Below, one piece after another: positions 16,366 through 24,944 of a DNA stretch of 37,881 bases. Below the pieces are notes generated by a model. The model did no database searches. It saw nothing but the letters and a program-made list of their open reading frames with translations, and was not told where the DNA came from. This DNA comes from Nitrospirota bacterium. Lineage in GTDB: Bacteria > Nitrospirota > Thermodesulfovibrionia > Thermodesulfovibrionales > Dissulfurispiraceae. The stretch is taken from assembly GCA_023476565.1 (NCBI GenBank), contig JAMCVZ010000034.1, positions 1 through 37,881 on the forward strand, given 5' to 3'. Made by a program: the position numbers and the translations under genes. The first letter of the stretch is position 1, and each line of letters opens with the position of its first letter.

Positions 16366-17816
16366 GTTACAGGTACAGGGATGCAATCGATTATTTATAC
16401 GGCCTTCAGAAATACGGCATCAAACTCGGCATTGAGAAACCTGAAAAAATCCTGTCCCTCTTAGGCAACCCGCACAAGGGCTTTCTTTCCATACATGTAG
16501 CAGGCACGAACGGCAAAGGATCGGTGTCCGCCATGATATCGTCCATGCTCATGGCCCATGGTTATAAAGTCGGCCTCTTCACATCCCCCCACCTTGTAAG
16601 CTTTACCGAGAGGATCAGGATTGATAATAAGTATATCCCCGAGTCAGAGGTAGTAGCCCTCACGGAAGAAATAAGATTCAAAATTCAAAATTCAAAATTC
16701 AAAGTTGAGGAACCTACATTCTTCGAGTTTGTAACTGCCATGGCGTTTGTATACTTTCAACGCAACACAATTGATTGGGCTGTTGTGGAAACAGGCATGG
16801 GGGGCAGGCTGGACGCGACAAATGTCATAGTGCCCGAGGTCTCCGTTATCACAAAGGTAAGCTACGATCACAAGGAGTTCCTCGGCAATACGCTGGGCGA
16901 AATCGCAGGGGAAAAAGCCGGGATAATAAAAAGAGGCATTCCCGTCGTATGCGCGATGCAGGAGGAAGAGGTCGAGGCCGTAATACGCGCAACTGCTGAG
17001 AGCCGGTCATCCCGGCTCTTCATCTATGGAAAGGATTTCAGCGGCGCCCCGGCAGCGTCGGGGTTTAATGGAATCACATTCTCCTACAATAACGGCACAC
17101 ATGAACTCGCTGACCTGCACACGCCCTTACAGGGGGACCACCAGCTTCACAACGCATGCCTCGCGGTAAAGGCATCTTTGGTTGCGCTGGAAAGCAGTAG
17201 CTCTAAAGACAGTAACGAGTTACAAGTTACAAGTAACAAGTTAAAAGATAATAGTCCTGAAGACTCGTTACTTAAAAAGGGGCTTGCGGCAACAAAGTGG
17301 CAGGGCAGACTTGAACTGGTAAGCAGCAATCCGCCGATAATGATTGATGGAGCACACAACCCTGATGCGGCCCGGGCCTTATCCGCTTTCATCAAGAGAC
17401 ATCTTGGCAAGCATACGATCATTCTCATCATAGGGGTCATGGCCGACAAGGATCTCGACGGCATTCTGAGCCCTCTCCTGCCCCTTGCCTCACATATAAT
17501 CTTTACAGCGCCCAACTACGGCAGGGCAGCAGATCCCAACAAACTTGCGGAATATGCTTCGGCCTCGGGGATTGCGAATACTCATACTGAGCCGACCTTA
17601 AAGGAAGCAATCGGAACGGCTACTAAAATCAGTAACGAATTAAATCCCCCCTCACCCCCCTTTAGTAAAGGGGGGCAGGGGGGGATTACTGACTCGTCAC
17701 CCGTCACTCGTTACTCGCCGCTTATATTGATTACCGGCTCTTTCTACACCATAGGCGAGGCAATGGAAGTGCTCGGAGAAAAAGCCATCCTCGGCAGCTT
17801 GAGGGAAACGCTATGA
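16362..17816 (+). CDS. folC: Bifunctional dihydrofolate synthase / folylpolyglutamate synthase with repeat-derived inserts
   Basis: A 484-residue Mur-ligase-fold enzyme adding glutamate to dihydropteroate and folates. HVAGTNGKGSVSAMISSML is the P-loop, VVETGMGGRLDATNV and SYDHKEFLGNTLGEIAGEK are family motifs, and MIDGAHNPDAARAL marks the C-terminal domain. It is longer than the usual 420-440 residues. The excess lies in three in-frame inserts at repeats: FKIQNSKFKV near residue 110, a segment around SNELQVTSNKLKD near 285-305, and NPPSPPFSKGGQGG with its flanks near 425-450. All three fall where surface loops would be expected, so the enzyme may remain active. It overlaps accD and lptD by four bases each. 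Confidence 0.92.
   Translation: MSYRYRDAIDYLYGLQKYGIKLGIEKPEKILSLLGNPHKGFLSIHVAGTNGKGSVSAMISSMLMAHGYKVGLFTSPHLVSFTERIRIDNKYIPESEVVALTEEIRFKIQNSKFKVEEPTFFEFVTAMAFVYFQRNTIDWAVVETGMGGRLDATNVIVPEVSVITKVSYDHKEFLGNTLGEIAGEKAGIIKRGIPVVCAMQEEEVEAVIRATAESRSSRLFIYGKDFSGAPAASGFNGITFSYNNGTHELADLHTPLQGDHQLHNACLAVKASLVALESSSSKDSNELQVTSNKLKDNSPEDSLLKKGLAATKWQGRLELVSSNPPIMIDGAHNPDAARALSAFIKRHLGKHTIILIIGVMADKDLDGILSPLLPLASHIIFTAPNYGRAADPNKLAEYASASGIANTHTEPTLKEAIGTATKISNELNPPSPPFSKGGQGGITDSSPVTRYSPLILITGSFYTIGEAMEVLGEKAILGSLRETL
16676..16703 (+). repeat. Heptamer tandem repeat ATTCAAA x4 inside folC
   Basis: Four perfect copies of ATTCAAA, 28 bases, read in frame as part of FKIQNSKFKV. It lies just before the conserved PTFFEFVTAMAF segment, as a loop insertion. 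Confidence 0.85.
17211..17272. repeat. Inverted repeat with AGTAACGAGT/ACTCGTTACT ends inside folC
   Basis: Perfect 10-base terminal inverted repeats (17211-17220 and 17263-17272). The interior is a run of GTTACAAGTTACAAGTAACAA-like units. Translated in frame as a polar Ser/Asn/Lys-rich loop. Confidence 0.8.
17643..17687. repeat. GC-rich palindrome inside folC encoding NPPSPPFSKGGQGG
   Basis: A 45-base near-perfect palindrome: AATC6-TCAC6-TTTAGTAAAG6-CAG7-ATT. It is flanked on both sides by the GTAACGA/ACTCGTTACTCG-type repeats, about 17631-17715 in all, giving a composite insert. The reading frame is preserved. Confidence 0.85.
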
Positions 17817-19957
17817 AAGGCAGTTGCAAGTTGCCAGTAACAAGTAACAAGTCAGGAAGGGGAAAGAATCATAACCCAAAACTCAACTCGTTACTCGTCA
17901 CTCGTTACTTGTTACTTATACTGTCTTCTGTCCTCTGGCCTCTGCCCTCTCCCGCCCGGGCTGCTACCACTATCACTGCGGATGTTCTCGAGCACTACAG
18001 GGAGGACGACAGATATGTTGCGATAGGAAATGTAAAGATCGAAAAAGGCAAGGTTGTATTGTATGCGGATAAAGCGATCCTCTATAACAAATCGTCAGAT
18101 GCCGAAGCAAAGGGGCACGTTATTTACGAAGACGATACTACAGTGATCAATAGCGAGCAGGCCGAGCTGAACCTCGATACAAAGACAGGCAAGCTTTACA
18201 ATGCCTTGATCTTCCTTAAGAGCCAGAAGACCTTAAAGGGAGGGGGACCGAAGATCGGGTATTGGATAAAAGCCGAAAACCTGCAGAAAATAAAAGAGGA
18301 CCATTACCATGCGTCAACAGCAACATTCACGACATGCGATTCCGAACCATTTACAGGCGGCCGGCCTCAGGATTCAGCAGGAGGCAAAATCTTCGCGGCA
18401 GGAAGCCCGGACTGGTGCTTTAAGGGACATGATGTTGATATGGAGGTGGGCAAGAGGCTTACCGCACACAATGCAACATACAGAGTCAAGGGCCTGCCTG
18501 TCCTGTACTCTCCTTTTATCTGGGCCCCTGTGAAAACCGAGCGCGAAACCGGGTTCCTGTTCCCCCTTATAGGCAACACGAGCACAAAGGGCTTTCAATT
18601 CAGCCCTTCGTTTTTCTGGGCAATAGATGAAAACAAGGATGCGACTTTCAATCTCGATTACTACAGCAAGCGCGGCTTAGGCAAAAGCGCTGAATACAGG
18701 TATCTTGATTTTGACAGCAAAGGCAAGTGGTATTTATATCACCTCAATGATAAGAAATTAAACAAGACCTACTATCAGCTAAAAGGGATGCACGAGCAGC
18801 AGTTCGGTGATATAAGGGGCTTTGCTGATATCAATTATGTAAACGATCAGAACTTCTTCAGGGAGTTCGCCTACAAGAGGTCCGAACAAGTCCAGCGCTT
18901 CCTGCAGTCAACAGGGGAGGCCTCTCTGCCGCTCAGAAACTCAAGGCTTTATCTGCTCGGCCAATACTGGGTAGACCTTCAGGATAAAAACGCCCATGTG
19001 CCGCAGAGATTGCCTGAGGTCGGGTATGTAATAAATACATCCGGAATCGGGCCATTGATGTTTTACATGTCTTCCAGCCTTACCAATTTTGCACGCCGGA
19101 CAGAGGCAAGTGGACAGAGGCTGGATATCAACCCTACCCTGTCTCATTCATTCGGAGACTGGATACAGGTATTCCAGTCACTGTCCCTCAGGGAGACCGC
19201 ATATAACCTCAAGAACGCAGCGCCGTTCGATTCAATGCTTCACCGGGAAACTTTTGAATACAGGGCAAATGCCCTGACAAGACTTATCAAGCGCTACGGA
19301 TCATCGGCCACCCATATTATAGAGCCCTCTCTGTCTTATAGTTTTATTCCAGAGACCCATCCTTTGCCGACTTTCGATTCGGTCGAGCTTTTCGATAAAA
19401 TCTCGTCTGCACAACTTTCTCTTTTGAACACGCTCTATTTAAGGAATCTCACTTTGTCCGCCCGTCTGACACAGCCCTATGATTTCAATGCCTCAGCGCA
19501 CACGCTGCCTCCTACTCTGCTGGACGCATCAGTTTCAAGCGGGCCCTTCAGCTTGAGCCTGAACATGTCCGAAGACTTGAATAAAATGCAAACCGAGACC
19601 TTAAACACAAGCCTCAGCGCAACGGTGCTGAAAGGAACGACCATAAACCTGAGCGAATACTACGCACGGGCAGGTGATTTTATGCAGTATTACCTCGGGA
19701 TAGCTTCCGCAATTACGAACAAATGGTCTATCAACTGGAATATAGGATATGATACAAGAAAAGGCCAGGGGCTAAGGGCTCTGACACTGAGAAACATATA
19801 TACAGAGAAATGCTGGGCAATTGACCTGACCTTCTCAAGGAAGCCGGGATATGACATACGGCCTCCGGAATATAGTTTCCTGATAATGTTTGAGTTGAAA
19901 GGATTGGGCAGCTTTAAACCCTATGAATATAGTAGTCAATCTCAACAAAAATCCTAG
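17813..19957 (+). CDS. lptD: LPS assembly protein LptD
   Basis: A 714-residue outer-membrane protein that, with LptE, inserts LPS into the outer leaflet. After a signal peptide (hydrophobic LLLILSSVLWPLPSP, cut after ARA near residue 50) comes the OstA/LptA-like beta-jellyroll at about 52-220 (ITADVLEHYREDDRYVAIGN, AKGHVIYEDDTTVINSEQAE). A C-terminal beta barrel follows, rich in alternating aromatic strands, with YSPFIWAPVKTERETGFLFP at its start. The N-terminus is unusual: the first 30-40 residues, including the front of the hydrophobic core (SLLVTRYLLL), are encoded by a repeat. It overlaps folC by four bases and truB by 35. It is the exit point for LPS made by the upstream glycosyltransferases. 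Confidence 0.92.
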   Translation: MKGSCKLPVTSNKSGRGKNHNPKLNSLLVTRYLLLILSSVLWPLPSPARAATTITADVLEHYREDDRYVAIGNVKIEKGKVVLYADKAILYNKSSDAEAKGHVIYEDDTTVINSEQAELNLDTKTGKLYNALIFLKSQKTLKGGGPKIGYWIKAENLQKIKEDHYHASTATFTTCDSEPFTGGRPQDSAGGKIFAAGSPDWCFKGHDVDMEVGKRLTAHNATYRVKGLPVLYSPFIWAPVKTERETGFLFPLIGNTSTKGFQFSPSFFWAIDENKDATFNLDYYSKRGLGKSAEYRYLDFDSKGKWYLYHLNDKKLNKTYYQLKGMHEQQFGDIRGFADINYVNDQNFFREFAYKRSEQVQRFLQSTGEASLPLRNSRLYLLGQYWVDLQDKNAHVPQRLPEVGYVINTSGIGPLMFYMSSSLTNFARRTEASGQRLDINPTLSHSFGDWIQVFQSLSLRETAYNLKNAAPFDSMLHRETFEYRANALTRLIKRYGSSATHIIEPSLSYSFIPETHPLPTFDSVELFDKISSAQLSLLNTLYLRNLTLSARLTQPYDFNASAHTLPPTLLDASVSSGPFSLSLNMSEDLNKMQTETLNTSLSATVLKGTTINLSEYYARAGDFMQYYLGIASAITNKWSINWNIGYDTRKGQGLRALTLRNIYTEKCWAIDLTFSRKPGYDIRPPEYSFLIMFELKGLGSFKPYEYSSQSQQKS
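17836..17918. repeat. Inverted repeat encoding the LptD signal peptide region
   Basis: The left arm is AGTAACAAGTAACAAGT (17836-17852). The right arm runs from about 17886 to 17918 as tandem ACTCGTTACTCGTCACTCG, then TTACTTGTTACTT. A 13-base core is perfectly complementary between arms. It belongs to the same family as the folC elements. Confidence 0.8.
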
Positions 19958-20843
19958 CATCACCTCCCATGATGCCGTCACCGCAGTCAAAAAAACCTAT
20001 AAAGTAAAAAAGGCGGGGCACGCCGGCACCCTCGATCCTGCGGCAACAGGGGTTCTTCTTGTATGCCTGAACGAGGCGACCAAGATTACCGGGTTCCTGT
20101 CGGATCTGGACAAAGAATATATCGTGACCGCCAAGCTCGGGGAGTGTACAGATACCTATGACTCAGAGGGAGTGGTGATAAAAAAGACAGAGCGCTTTAC
20201 GGTAACCAGAAGCGAAATAGAAACCGCTATCCTGAAATTTACCGGGGATATCGAACAAATACCGCCCATGCACTCCGCTATCAAGGTATCCGGCAGGCCC
20301 CTGTACGAATTGGCCAGAAAGGGCATCGAGATAGAAAGAAAACCGAGAAGGATATCGATCAAAGCCATAGAAGTTCTCAATTTTGAAAGCCCTTTTCTTA
20401 CCCTGAAAGTATCATGCTCAAAGGGCACTTACATACGCTCCTTGTGCAATGACCTGGGCAATGAGCTCGGGGTCGGCGCATATATCACCGAACTGGTGCG
20501 CACCAGGATCGGGGACTTCACCATTGATAATTCAGCGGGCATCGATGATCTGCCCCATAAAGCTCCGGCACTGTATTCCATCGATACCGCCCTGAGACAT
20601 CTGCCGGAAATAAAGGTGGAATGGGATAATCTTAAAAGGGCAAAAAACGGCAATCCGATAAGAATAGGGCAAAAGTGCGGAAGGCAAGCTAGTGCGGAAG
20701 AACTAAAAGAGAGTCTTCAGGCTTCCGGGCTTCCGGGCTTCAGCTCCGCTTTCATACGGCTGAAAGATCCTGAAGGAAAGCTCTTCGGGATTGGAAAGAA
20801 AGGTAAAGATTCCGTTAAAATAGAGCGTTTATTTAACTTATAA
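19923..20843 (+). CDS. truB: tRNA pseudouridine-55 synthase
   Basis: A 306-residue TruB that isomerises U55 in the T-arm of tRNAs. The catalytic Asp38 lies in GHAGTLDPAATGVLLVC. DKEYIVTAKLGECTDTYDSEG, PPMHSAIKVSGRPLYELARKG and CSKGTYIRSLCNDLGNELG are the family motifs. A C-terminal extension from about residue 225 corresponds to the PUA-like domain. ATG 19923 overlaps the lptD 3' end by 35 bases, suggesting co-translation. No infB, rbfA or rpsO neighbours are present, so the usual translation operon context is absent. Confidence 0.95.
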   Translation: MNIVVNLNKNPSITSHDAVTAVKKTYKVKKAGHAGTLDPAATGVLLVCLNEATKITGFLSDLDKEYIVTAKLGECTDTYDSEGVVIKKTERFTVTRSEIETAILKFTGDIEQIPPMHSAIKVSGRPLYELARKGIEIERKPRRISIKAIEVLNFESPFLTLKVSCSKGTYIRSLCNDLGNELGVGAYITELVRTRIGDFTIDNSAGIDDLPHKAPALYSIDTALRHLPEIKVEWDNLKRAKNGNPIRIGQKCGRQASAEELKESLQASGLPGFSSAFIRLKDPEGKLFGIGKKGKDSVKIERLFNL

Positions 20844-20881
20844 GCGTCAAAGCTTAAATGCTGTACGCTATAACGCTTTTT
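20842..20881 (+). other. Hairpin between truB and purB
   Basis: AAGCGT (20842-20847) pairs with ACGCTT (20873-20878), followed by TTT, with a nested AGC/GCT stem. It could be a weak terminator or a small repeat-type element (units like TACGCTATAACGC). The purB Shine-Dalgarno begins straight after it. Confidence 0.3.
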
Positions 20882-20892
20882 GAGGAGGCTTC

Positions 20893-22191
20893 ATGATTGC
20901 ACGATACACACGCCCTGAAATGGGAAAACTCTGGGAGCCTGAGGGCAAATACCAGAAATGGCTTGATGTTGAAATAGCGGCATGCGAGGCATGGGCCGAG
21001 TTGGGGGAGATCCCGAAAGGCGCAGTGAAAACAATAAAGGAAAAGGCGGGATTCGATATCGGGAGAATCGACGAGATTGAAAAGACGGTAAAACATGACG
21101 TAATCGCCTTCCTTACATCCGTTGCCGAACTCGTAGGCCCTGAGTCGAGGTTCATTCATAAGGGACTCACCTCATCGGATGTTGTTGATACGGCCCTTTC
21201 TCTCCTCATGCGGGAGGCCGCTGACATTATCATCACCGATATAAAAGAGATGATGAATGTATTAAAGGTCCAGGCATTCAAATACAAAAATACTCCCTGT
21301 ATGGGCAGGAGCCATGGAGTGCATGCAGAGCCCCTGGTCTTCGGGCTGAAATTCGCCCTCTGGTATGAGGATGCAAAGAGGAACCTCCGCAGAATAGAAC
21401 AGGCAAAAGAGCTGATAAGCGTCGGAAAGTTCTCCGGCGCGGTCGGCACATTTTCAAACATCCCTCCCGAACTTGAAAAGAGGGTATGCAAAAAACTGGG
21501 GCTTACTCCGGAGCCTGTTGCGACCCAGGTAGTGCAGAGGGACAGGCATGCCGAATACATGACCGCCCTTGCCTTGGTGGCGGCGTCGGTTGAAAAGGTC
21601 GCCGTTGAAATCCGGCATCTGCAGAGAACCGAGGTCCTGGAAGCGGAGGAGCCTTTCACCGCAGGGCAAAAGGGGTCATCGGCCATGCCCCACAAGAGAA
21701 ACCCTGTCGGGAGCGAAAACCTTTCAGGACTTGCGAGGATCGTCCGCTCCAATGCGCTGGCAGCCCTGGAAGATATCGCACTCTGGCATGAAAGGGACAT
21801 ATCCCATTCCTCGGTGGAAAGGGTAATTGTACCTGACAGCACGATCCTGGTCGATTACATGCTGAACAGGCTGACCGGCATACTCGGAAACATGCATGTT
21901 TATCCAGAAAAGATGAAAGCGAATATGGACAGGAGCTACGGCCTGTACAATTCACAGGGGGTAATGCTCGCCCTTGTCGGGAAAGGCATGACCCGCGAGG
22001 ATGCATACGCGCTGGTACAGAAGAATGCGATGGAAAGCTGGAAAAGAGGGGCCGGCTTTATGGACCTGCTCATGAAAGACAGGAGCATAACCCGGCGGCT
22101 CGCCAAAGCCGAGATCAAAAAGATATTCGACCTGAAATATTACCTCAGGAATGTGGATTATATATTCAAAAGGGTATTCGGCAAAAGCTGA
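20893..22191 (+). CDS. purB: Adenylosuccinate lyase
   Basis: A 432-residue fumarase/aspartase-superfamily enzyme. It acts twice in purine synthesis, splitting SAICAR and adenylosuccinate with release of fumarate. GLTSSDVVDTALSLLMREA and MGRSHGVHAEPLVFG (catalytic His region) are present, and GQKGSSAMPHKRNPVGSEN carries the flexible signature loop with the catalytic Ser. A strong GAGGAGG precedes ATG 20893. It is the last gene of the + strand run and converges with the CBS-PAS kinase; only about 50 bases separate the stops, with no convincing terminator. Confidence 0.95.
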   Translation: MIARYTRPEMGKLWEPEGKYQKWLDVEIAACEAWAELGEIPKGAVKTIKEKAGFDIGRIDEIEKTVKHDVIAFLTSVAELVGPESRFIHKGLTSSDVVDTALSLLMREAADIIITDIKEMMNVLKVQAFKYKNTPCMGRSHGVHAEPLVFGLKFALWYEDAKRNLRRIEQAKELISVGKFSGAVGTFSNIPPELEKRVCKKLGLTPEPVATQVVQRDRHAEYMTALALVAASVEKVAVEIRHLQRTEVLEAEEPFTAGQKGSSAMPHKRNPVGSENLSGLARIVRSNALAALEDIALWHERDISHSSVERVIVPDSTILVDYMLNRLTGILGNMHVYPEKMKANMDRSYGLYNSQGVMLALVGKGMTREDAYALVQKNAMESWKRGAGFMDLLMKDRSITRRLAKAEIKKIFDLKYYLRNVDYIFKRVFGKS

Positions 22192-22240
22192 TCCAAAGTG
22201 CGAAAGCGGCAACCCCGCTACGATCGGGAAGAGGATCAAA

Positions 22241-24163
22241 TCAGAATAATATCTGCGGGGTCGGAAGGTATATGCAGAAAGTGGTTCCGACACCCATCTC
22301 GGATTCCACGGTAATATGCCCGTCGTGGTTCTTGACTATGGAATAGCAGATAGCGAGGCCGAGCCCTGTCCCCTTCCTGCTTCCCCGCTTCTTGGTTGTA
22401 AAATAGGGGTCGAATATTTTCTGCAAATGCATTTTCGGCACGCCGACGCCCTGGTCCTCAATGGATACCCTTACATATTTCCCCTCTTTAAGAGGCAGAC
22501 TGTCTTTTGCGCCTATTACGACGTTTTCAGCGCGGATTCTGATTGCCCCGCCGTTGGGCATGGCCTCCCGCGCGTTGAGGAACAGATTATGGATTACCCT
22601 GCTTATCTGCCCCTCATCCACTTCGACGGGCCAGAGCTCCGGGGAGGTGTAAAGCTCATACGCAGCACTCAGATCATCGGGCGAGAAGCTGACGGAATCC
22701 TTTATGAGCTCTGTGATAACGGCGATCTTCCTTACGGGCTCTCCGATCTTCGCAAAGGTGAAGAGCTGCTGGGTCAAATCCCGTGCAAGCCTGGACGCCT
22801 TCTCGGCCATGGTGAGGCTTTCGATCACCTTATCCTTGTTATCCATGCTCGATTTTGCCAGGGAGATACAGTTGAGGATACCGGCGATCAGGTTGTTGAA
22901 ATCATGGGCGATGCCTCCGGCAAGAACTCCGATGGATTCGAGTTTCTGCGCTTTGAGAAGCTCTTCTTCCAATTTCTTGCGGTCAGTAATATCCTGTGCC
23001 ATCAATACAAACCCGGCCAGATTCCTGTTATTGCCCAGTATGCTCGATATCCTGTATGCGATATAGTGGGTCCCGTCCTCCTTCTTTCTCTCCGTCGTAT
23101 AAGTGTATTCACCTTCTCTCTGTACCGTTTCAAAGGCCTCCTTGAAATTGAACGGATATGACTTGGCCTCAGTCCCCAAATCCGTTATTGCCCGGCCAAT
23201 GACCTCTTCCGCCTTGTATCCGAACAGTCTTTCAGCCACCGGATTGTAGTAGACGATATTGAGCCCCAGGTCCACAGCTACAATGGCCAGATCCGTAGAG
23301 GAGCGGAGGATATTTTCAAGGACTATCTTCTCGTTCAGTATTTTCTTTGTTTTCTGGAGGACTTCCTCCTTACCCCGTATAATTTCTTTTAAAAACTCTA
23401 TATACCTGTCCTCTATCTGCCTGACGATATCGTGCTGGGTAATCAGACCTGCTATAATGCCGTTCTTATCCACCACGACCAGCCTGCGTATCCTTTCGCT
23501 GCTCATGATCATCGCAGCCTCATGAACAGAGTCGCCCGCTGATATGGTACGGACAGGACGGCTCATAACCTTGCCGATCACGGTATCGTCTCTTTTGCTG
23601 TCCTCACGGAACAGGCGCACGACATCGCGCTCGGTCAATATGCCTACCGGACACTTGTCCTCTTCGACGATAATACAGCTTATGGAATACTTGGCCATGT
23701 GAGATACGGCATCCCTGAGCAGATAATCCTTGCCTACGGCCACTACATTCCTGGTCATAATCCTCGATATATTTTTCACCTCGACGAAATATTCGACGCC
23801 GAGGCTCTTCATTATATCGGACTGGGTAATCAGCCCCTCGAGCTCTCCCCTGGGACCTACAATAACAAGGTGCCGTATCTTGCGTGTTTCAAGAATATTG
23901 TATGCTTCGTATATATTGGTGGAGCTGCTTGCCGTGATAACCGGCTTGCTCATCAACTCCCCTATTTCAAGCCCGTCCAGGCGGTATCCGCGGTGCACGG
24001 CCTGGACAAAATCCCTTTCCGTAAATATACCCACGGGTTTCTTATTCTCGACAACAACCATGCAACTGATCCTGTTCTTTTCCATCAGGGCTATAGTTTC
24101 GGAAACAGCGGTATCGGGAGAAACGGAGATAACCGTGGATGTGAGTATCTTTCTGATTTTCAT
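22241..24163 (-). CDS. CBS(x4)-PAS hybrid sensor histidine kinase, soluble
   Basis: A 640-residue kinase without membrane segments. Four CBS motifs occupy about residues 1-255 as two Bateman pairs; each ends in a variant of PVGIFTERDFV, LEGLITQSDIM, PVGILTERDVV or IAGLITQHDIV, typical of nucleotide-binding CBS pairs. A coiled region leads to a PAS domain at about 285-400 (ERLFGYKAEEVIGR). A HisKA domain follows with H420 in GGIAHDFNNLIAGIL, then an HATPase with N, G1 and G2 boxes (VIHNLFLNAREAM, DQGVGVP, GTGLGLAICYSIVKNHDGH). No receiver domain and no adjacent response regulator are present. It probably senses adenylate or SAM-like ligands and redox or small molecules through PAS; the partner is unknown. 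Confidence 0.9.
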   Translation of the reverse strand: MKIRKILTSTVISVSPDTAVSETIALMEKNRISCMVVVENKKPVGIFTERDFVQAVHRGYRLDGLEIGELMSKPVITASSSTNIYEAYNILETRKIRHLVIVGPRGELEGLITQSDIMKSLGVEYFVEVKNISRIMTRNVVAVGKDYLLRDAVSHMAKYSISCIIVEEDKCPVGILTERDVVRLFREDSKRDDTVIGKVMSRPVRTISAGDSVHEAAMIMSSERIRRLVVVDKNGIIAGLITQHDIVRQIEDRYIEFLKEIIRGKEEVLQKTKKILNEKIVLENILRSSTDLAIVAVDLGLNIVYYNPVAERLFGYKAEEVIGRAITDLGTEAKSYPFNFKEAFETVQREGEYTYTTERKKEDGTHYIAYRISSILGNNRNLAGFVLMAQDITDRKKLEEELLKAQKLESIGVLAGGIAHDFNNLIAGILNCISLAKSSMDNKDKVIESLTMAEKASRLARDLTQQLFTFAKIGEPVRKIAVITELIKDSVSFSPDDLSAAYELYTSPELWPVEVDEGQISRVIHNLFLNAREAMPNGGAIRIRAENVVIGAKDSLPLKEGKYVRVSIEDQGVGVPKMHLQKIFDPYFTTKKRGSRKGTGLGLAICYSIVKNHDGHITVESEMGVGTTFCIYLPTPQILF

Positions 24164-24202
24164 ATGTTCAGACTGCTCTGCTCACTTTCCCCTGCACTAC
24201 AT

Positions 24203-24231
24203 AAATTAGACCACAAAACGTTTTCTGTCAG
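24203..24231 (-). promoter_or_regulatory. Candidate promoter of the CBS-PAS kinase
   Basis: On the minus strand CTGACA (24226-24231) and TAATTT (24203-24208) are 17 bases apart, about 40 bases before the kinase ATG. Consensus match only. Confidence 0.35.
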
Positions 24232-24363
24232 ATTTATGGAAACTTCTTATCAAAATAATAATAAGATATTGGAGAACTTTTGTAAATCCGAATTTATCAG
24301 GATACCTTCTCACCTTTTGCCGGGCCCCTTCGAATTTACCGCTCGCTCTTGCTTCCGGATAAT

Positions 24364-24397
24364 AAAAACCCTGCTCTTGTATTAAGAGCAGGGCTTT
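24364..24397 (-). terminator. Rho-independent terminator after the 24.4-24.6 kb small gene
   Basis: A perfect 10-base stem, CCCTGCTCTT (24368-24377) with AAGAGCAGGG (24383-24392), and a five-base loop. Read on the minus strand it is followed by TTTTTAT. It lies 35 bases past the stop of the minus-strand small gene. A CTTTT on the other side could make it bidirectional. Confidence 0.85.
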
Positions 24398-24427
24398 TGA
24401 TTTCGTTACCGCAAATATGCCGGCCCG

Positions 24428-24619
24428 TTATTTGGTCCGTGCATGAAGGCTATAGGTAATCCTTATGAACTCATCTTTTCTGCACTTGTAATCGAAGCCC
24501 GTCTCACGGTTTTCAAGGATAAACAATCCCTTACTGCAGGTTATTTCGTAAGGACAATCATTCCCATTGGCCCTTTTGTAAGCCTCTTTATATTGTTCTA
24601 TTAATTCCTGACTTCCCAT
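24428..24619 (-). CDS. Small hypothetical protein, 63 residues
   Basis: Begins MGSQELIEQYKEAYKRANG, an amphipathic helix, and continues with a compact segment containing three cysteines (NDCPYEITCSKG and YKCRKDE). It could bind a metal or form a disulfide. A strong purine-rich Shine-Dalgarno (GAGGGGGG on the minus strand) precedes the ATG, and a clean terminator follows, so it is probably a real monocistronic gene. I do not recognise the family; it is cytoplasmic by lack of a signal peptide. Confidence 0.65.
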   Translation of the reverse strand: MGSQELIEQYKEAYKRANGNDCPYEITCSKGLFILENRETGFDYKCRKDEFIRITYSLHARTK

Positions 24620-24850
24620 GCCCCCCTCACCTGACGTCTAAGCATCAGGCAACCGGTCTTTTTTCGATGCCGCACGTGATATTTTACCACCATTCCCCTC
24701 AATACTCCAAATAATGAGCGCTGAACATTGCAAATATCAGTATTTCCATTTGAAATCCATACAGTTGCAGCAGATCAACATTCGCTCACTTCCAAAAAAG
24801 GAGTATATGCTCCAAGAGCCTCTCATTCCCAGTGGCTTGCCAAAGATATA

Positions 24851-24878
24851 TTCACATTTTTTGTTCATAGGGTATACA
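24851..24878 (+). promoter_or_regulatory. Candidate promoter of the 24.9 kb small gene
   Basis: TTCACA at 24851-24856 and TATACA at 24873-24878 with a 16-base spacer, upstream of the small ORF at 24945. Confidence 0.35.
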
Positions 24879-24944
24879 ATAAATAAAGTCATTGAGGGGA
24901 TCTTAGAGTAACCGGTATAAGGCAGTGAAAGGAGTTAAGAAACT

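Noticed and set aside
22205-22219. AGCGG/CCGCT hairpin between purB and the kinase as a terminator
   Set aside because: A five-base stem with no T-run on either strand; too weak.
22316-23161. A 281-codon + strand frame opposite the CBS-PAS kinase
   Set aside because: It is antisense to a gene with intact HisKA, PAS and HATPase motifs and has no ribosome-binding site of note.
24714-24911. A 65-codon + strand frame
   Set aside because: No Shine-Dalgarno, composition unlike neighbouring proteins, and it overlaps the candidate promoter of the better-supported gene at 24945.
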